Assembly: GCA_963695415.1 (NCBI GenBank)
Contig: CAVOGL010000001.1
Location: forward strand, 248,001-312,000
Direction of reading: 5' to 3'
DNA: 64,000 bases
Source of the DNA: CAVXWV01 sp963695415
GTDB lineage: Bacteria > Chloroflexota > Anaerolineae > Anaerolineales > UBA4823
Positions 61,999 through 64,000 of the stretch are shown in pieces (within the stretch, counting starts at the first letter, position 1; every line of letters starts with the position of its first letter). Position numbers and translations under genes: made by a program. Below the pieces are notes generated by a model. It was not told where the DNA came from. It made no database searches and saw only the letters and a program-made list of their open reading frames with translations.

Positions 61999-62814
61999 AT
62001 GGCACATATCCGCATGGATCATAATCCGGTGACAATCGGCATGAATCTGCCTGTGGACATCATCGTGCCCGATCCGGGCAAGATGGATGGCATTCCAGTA
62101 GCGGAAAGAAAAGTGCTTTACTTGCTGCACGGCTTGACCGGGGACGCCAGCACCTGGCAGCGCTATTCTTCTATTGAGAACTACGCCTCCACTCACGGGC
62201 TCGTGGTGGTGATGCCATCCGCGGGACGCAGTTTTTACACTGACCTGCCCTCCGGTCAGAAATACTTCAGCTATTTGACCGAGGAGCTGCCGCTCTACCT
62301 GGAAGATGTATTCAATCTGAAGCCAGAGCGGGAGAACACCTTCATCGCCGGTAATTCAATGGGTGGGTATGGCGCTGTGAAAGCTGCCCTGTTGAGACCA
62401 GATCTTTATTCGGCGGCAGCAAGTTTTTCAGGTATTCTCTCATTGGAATTCGTGAACCATTTCCCGGATGACCCGCGCATACATGAATTCAGCCTGATTT
62501 TCGGTGATATGAAGAAGCTGGCGGGAAGCCAATATGACCCGGCTGTCTGGCTGCAAGCGGCTGCCTCGCTGGCAGACCGGGATGGGCAGGACGCTGTCCC
62601 CAAGCTGTTTATATCCTGCGGGCGCCAGGAAGATGTCTACCCGCTTAGCGGGATGTTTTTCACAGCCTGCAATTCGTTGGGTTTGCAAGCCATATATCAT
62701 GAAGAAGATGCCGAACACGACTGGTATTTCTGGGACAGGCAAATTCGATGGTTCCTGGAGGAAGTGCTGGGTGAGGGTCACCAGCACCACAGCGAACCTG
62801 GAAGCGAAACTTAA
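61999..62814 (+). CDS. Esterase of the FrmB/EstD-like alpha/beta-hydrolase family
   Basis: 271 aa from ATG 61999 (AGGAGG 8 bp upstream; a TTG two codons earlier is not preferred). LYLLHGLTGDASTWQRYSSI (oxyanion loop), TFIAGNSMGGYGAVKAALLR (GxSxG catalytic Ser), LFISCGRQEDVYP (Asp region), AEHDWYFWDRQIRWF (catalytic His). This is the putative-esterase/acetyl-xylan-esterase-like fold also used by S-formylglutathione hydrolase. No signal peptide, so cytoplasmic. Placement after the sugar symporter suggests deacetylation of an imported carbohydrate (inference). Confidence 0.85.
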   Translation: MAHIRMDHNPVTIGMNLPVDIIVPDPGKMDGIPVAERKVLYLLHGLTGDASTWQRYSSIENYASTHGLVVVMPSAGRSFYTDLPSGQKYFSYLTEELPLYLEDVFNLKPERENTFIAGNSMGGYGAVKAALLRPDLYSAAASFSGILSLEFVNHFPDDPRIHEFSLIFGDMKKLAGSQYDPAVWLQAAASLADRDGQDAVPKLFISCGRQEDVYPLSGMFFTACNSLGLQAIYHEEDAEHDWYFWDRQIRWFLEEVLGEGHQHHSEPGSET

Positions 62815-62823
62815 TGACCTTTC

Positions 62824-62869
62824 AACCTTGCGAAGGTGGCTGAACTTCAGCTAAAACCTTCGCAAGGTT
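62824..62869 (+). terminator. Bidirectional terminator-like palindrome
   Basis: AACCTTGCGAAGGT and ACCTTCGCAAGGTT, 14-bp arms with an 18-bp loop, lie between convergent genes. Related AAGGTTCGC/CTTGCGAAGG sequences occur at about 20234 and 24271, so it belongs to a dispersed family. No long T run. Confidence 0.55.
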
Positions 62870-62883
62870 AGGTACTAACGGCT

Positions 62884-63600
62884 TTATCCTCTGCCTTTAC
62901 GTGACCACTCTTCAAGCAAATTGGAGTCCGTGATCTCAAATTCAGTGCGGTTGATGTGCACTGCGCCGGATTCGGCAAAACGGTAGAGCAGGCGGCAGAC
63001 GACTTCACGCGTGGTGCCGACCCGCGCTGCCATCTCCTCCAGGGTCAGGTCACGTGAGACGGGCGCCCCGACCGCCGTGGGGTAACTGCGCAGGATCAGG
63101 TTTGCCAGCCTGCCAGCAACAGGTTGGAAAGCCAGTTCCTCGACAATATCACTGGCGCGTAAGGCGCGCTTGAGCACATAACGCGATAATCCCCAGGACA
63201 ATGTCCCGTCTATTAATAGGAAAGGCAGCAGATCATCACGGCACCATAACAGCAGTTCACAATCGACCTTTGCGGTCAAAGCAGCCGGCATGGGTACCTC
63301 GTCCAGGAAGAACCCCAATCCCCAAAATACTTCTCCCTGGTGGATAGTCTCCAGAACCAGGCTGCGCCCTTCAGCCGACTCCTTCACCACGGTCACGTCA
63401 CCCTTCAAAACCAGGAACAGGCAGTCCCAAACGTCCCCATGGTGGACAATCCAATCCCCTGCCTGGTAACGAACTCGCGTCGAGTTCTCCAACAACCTGT
63501 TCAGTTGCGTAACATCCATGTGTGCGAAGAGCGGCACGTCTGCCAGTTTTTGCGCCAGGGTGTCTTTGCGGAAATTCGATTGATTTTCTACGAGGGGCAT
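62884..63600 (-). CDS. Crp/Fnr-family transcriptional regulator
   Basis: 238 aa. A cyclic-nucleotide-binding-like beta-roll lies at about 25-130 (VRYQAGDWIVHHGDVWDCLF, LVLKGDVTVVKESAEGRSLV, ETIHQGEVFWGLGFFLDEVP). A dimer helix and a C-terminal winged HTH follow (DLTLEEMAARVGTTREVVCR, LLYRFAESGAVHINR). No Cys cluster for Fe-S binding in the N-terminus, so it is not an Fnr proper; the ligand is unknown. Divergent from the lipoprotein gene at 63674, which it may control from the 73-bp spacer. Confidence 0.85.
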   Translation of the reverse strand: MPLVENQSNFRKDTLAQKLADVPLFAHMDVTQLNRLLENSTRVRYQAGDWIVHHGDVWDCLFLVLKGDVTVVKESAEGRSLVLETIHQGEVFWGLGFFLDEVPMPAALTAKVDCELLLWCRDDLLPFLLIDGTLSWGLSRYVLKRALRASDIVEELAFQPVAGRLANLILRSYPTAVGAPVSRDLTLEEMAARVGTTREVVCRLLYRFAESGAVHINRTEFEITDSNLLEEWSRKGRG

Positions 63601-63673
63601 CGCTAAAATTCTACCCTTAATTTGCGTTAAGGCAAAGACAGGGGAGAAGTTTTGCGCGATATTTCACATAAAG

Positions 63674-64000
63674 ATGGAGCAGAAGGTGCCAGCAATTTCA
63701 CACAGATCACCTCGAATTTTGAGCAGGCTAACGACGCTCGTCGTCACAGCCCTGATTTTAGTGATCACCACAATCGTGCTTGCCGGGTGTGGTCAGGAAA
63801 GCAAAATCTGCCCGCCAGACACAGTTACTTACCTGGACAGTGCGGAAGAGGTCAGGAGCATGCGCACTGTGGTTGACGCTGTCGTGGGCGCACAAGAAAT
63901 CCTGATTGCCGGGAAAAGCACCCAGGTTGACCAGGTGATCCGGGGTGCATTTTGTGATGCCGTTTTGAAGGGTAAGGTGTATGTTGCCTGCGATCTCAGC
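63674..64000 (+). CDS. Lipoprotein, 3' end outside window
   Basis: 109 codons visible from ATG 63674. MEQKVPAISHRSPRILSRL then TTLVVTALILVITTIVLAGC is a lipoprotein signal with Cys in LAGC. Mature part: QESKICPPDTVTYLDSAEEV, VVDAVVGAQEILIAGKSTQV. No domain identified from the visible part. The reading frame is open to the window end. Confidence 0.65.
   Translation, partial: MEQKVPAISHRSPRILSRLTTLVVTALILVITTIVLAGCGQESKICPPDTVTYLDSAEEVRSMRTVVDAVVGAQEILIAGKSTQVDQVIRGAFCDAVLKGKVYVACDLS

Noticed and set aside
1..64000. tRNA or rRNA genes
   Set aside because: No TTCGA-type arm with matching cloverleaf and no rRNA-like sequence was recognised by eye; a covariance search was not possible here.

Overview
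The window looks like chromosome from an uncultured member of the Chloroflexota, probably Anaerolineae. This is inferred from the gene mix: a LuxR-HTH/nucleotide cyclase/AAA-TPR regulator, a transmembrane Ser/Thr kinase with an extracellular SH3-like tail, DUF362 proteins, a PHF4-type holin, a GPH symporter beside a UroD-like protein, and many dispersed palindromic intergenic repeats. No rRNA or tRNA gene and no CRISPR array was recognised. Many genes are broken by single-base indels while their protein reads on in another frame. I treat these as one gene each and mark the break. They may be assembly errors or real decay.

1-10.4 kb, the most interesting region. A plus-strand run holds an ABC exporter with a degenerate C39-like N-terminus, a 67-aa peptide, three pentapeptide-repeat ORFs (one lipoprotein, one membrane-anchored, one probably the frameshifted tail of the second) and a ParA-like ATPase. 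A facing minus-strand run holds a small membrane protein, six tiny genes, an SPFH/band-7 protein and a second membrane protein. The 67-aa peptide and all six tiny genes share a short leader, roughly [K/R/N]-[V/I/M]-[K/R/Q]-[S/T]-x-[L/I]-[K/R/S]-[A/S/G]-G, followed by unrelated cores: LysM, a CGC-type core, a helical core, and Cys-terminated GGW..YPD.SG.C repeats. This looks like a leader-directed secretion system with diversified cargo.

10.5-29.5 kb is mostly housekeeping and signalling: Ser/Thr kinase, a lipid cluster (diacylglycerol kinase-like, PlsC-like), ApbE, two DUF362 proteins, a phosphotransferase, a metallophosphoesterase, the cyclase/AAA/TPR regulator, CorA, a PadR regulator with a visible promoter and operator, and a tandem metallo-beta-lactamase-fold protein.

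29.5-37.5 kb is an AT-richer accessory island: an integron-integrase relic, a SLOG plus deoxyribosyltransferase-like protein, a MITE-like element, IS4- and IS630-type relics, then a tight operon (32-aa ORF, membrane protein, zinc-ribbon protein, CHAT/NB-ARC/TPR protein). The last resembles an NLR-like immune receptor, with TPR units almost identical at DNA level.

37.8-50.7 kb is a GC-rich incomplete prophage: membrane protein, two unknowns, large terminase (split by a repeat array), portal, prohead protease, capsid (many indels), small structural proteins, beta-helix protein, GH25 lysozyme and a head-adaptor-like protein. I see no integrase, tape measure or tail genes. Its gaps are filled by the same repeat families found in the host part.

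50.8-64 kb carries carbohydrate-related and envelope genes: a broken GPH transporter, a GxGYxYP protein, a secreted protein, a double-hairpin repeat array, a UroD-like protein followed by a 5'-truncated solute-binding protein, a lipoprotein, a PHF4 holin-like protein, an intact GPH symporter, an esterase, a Crp/Fnr regulator and the start of a lipoprotein gene cut by the window end.
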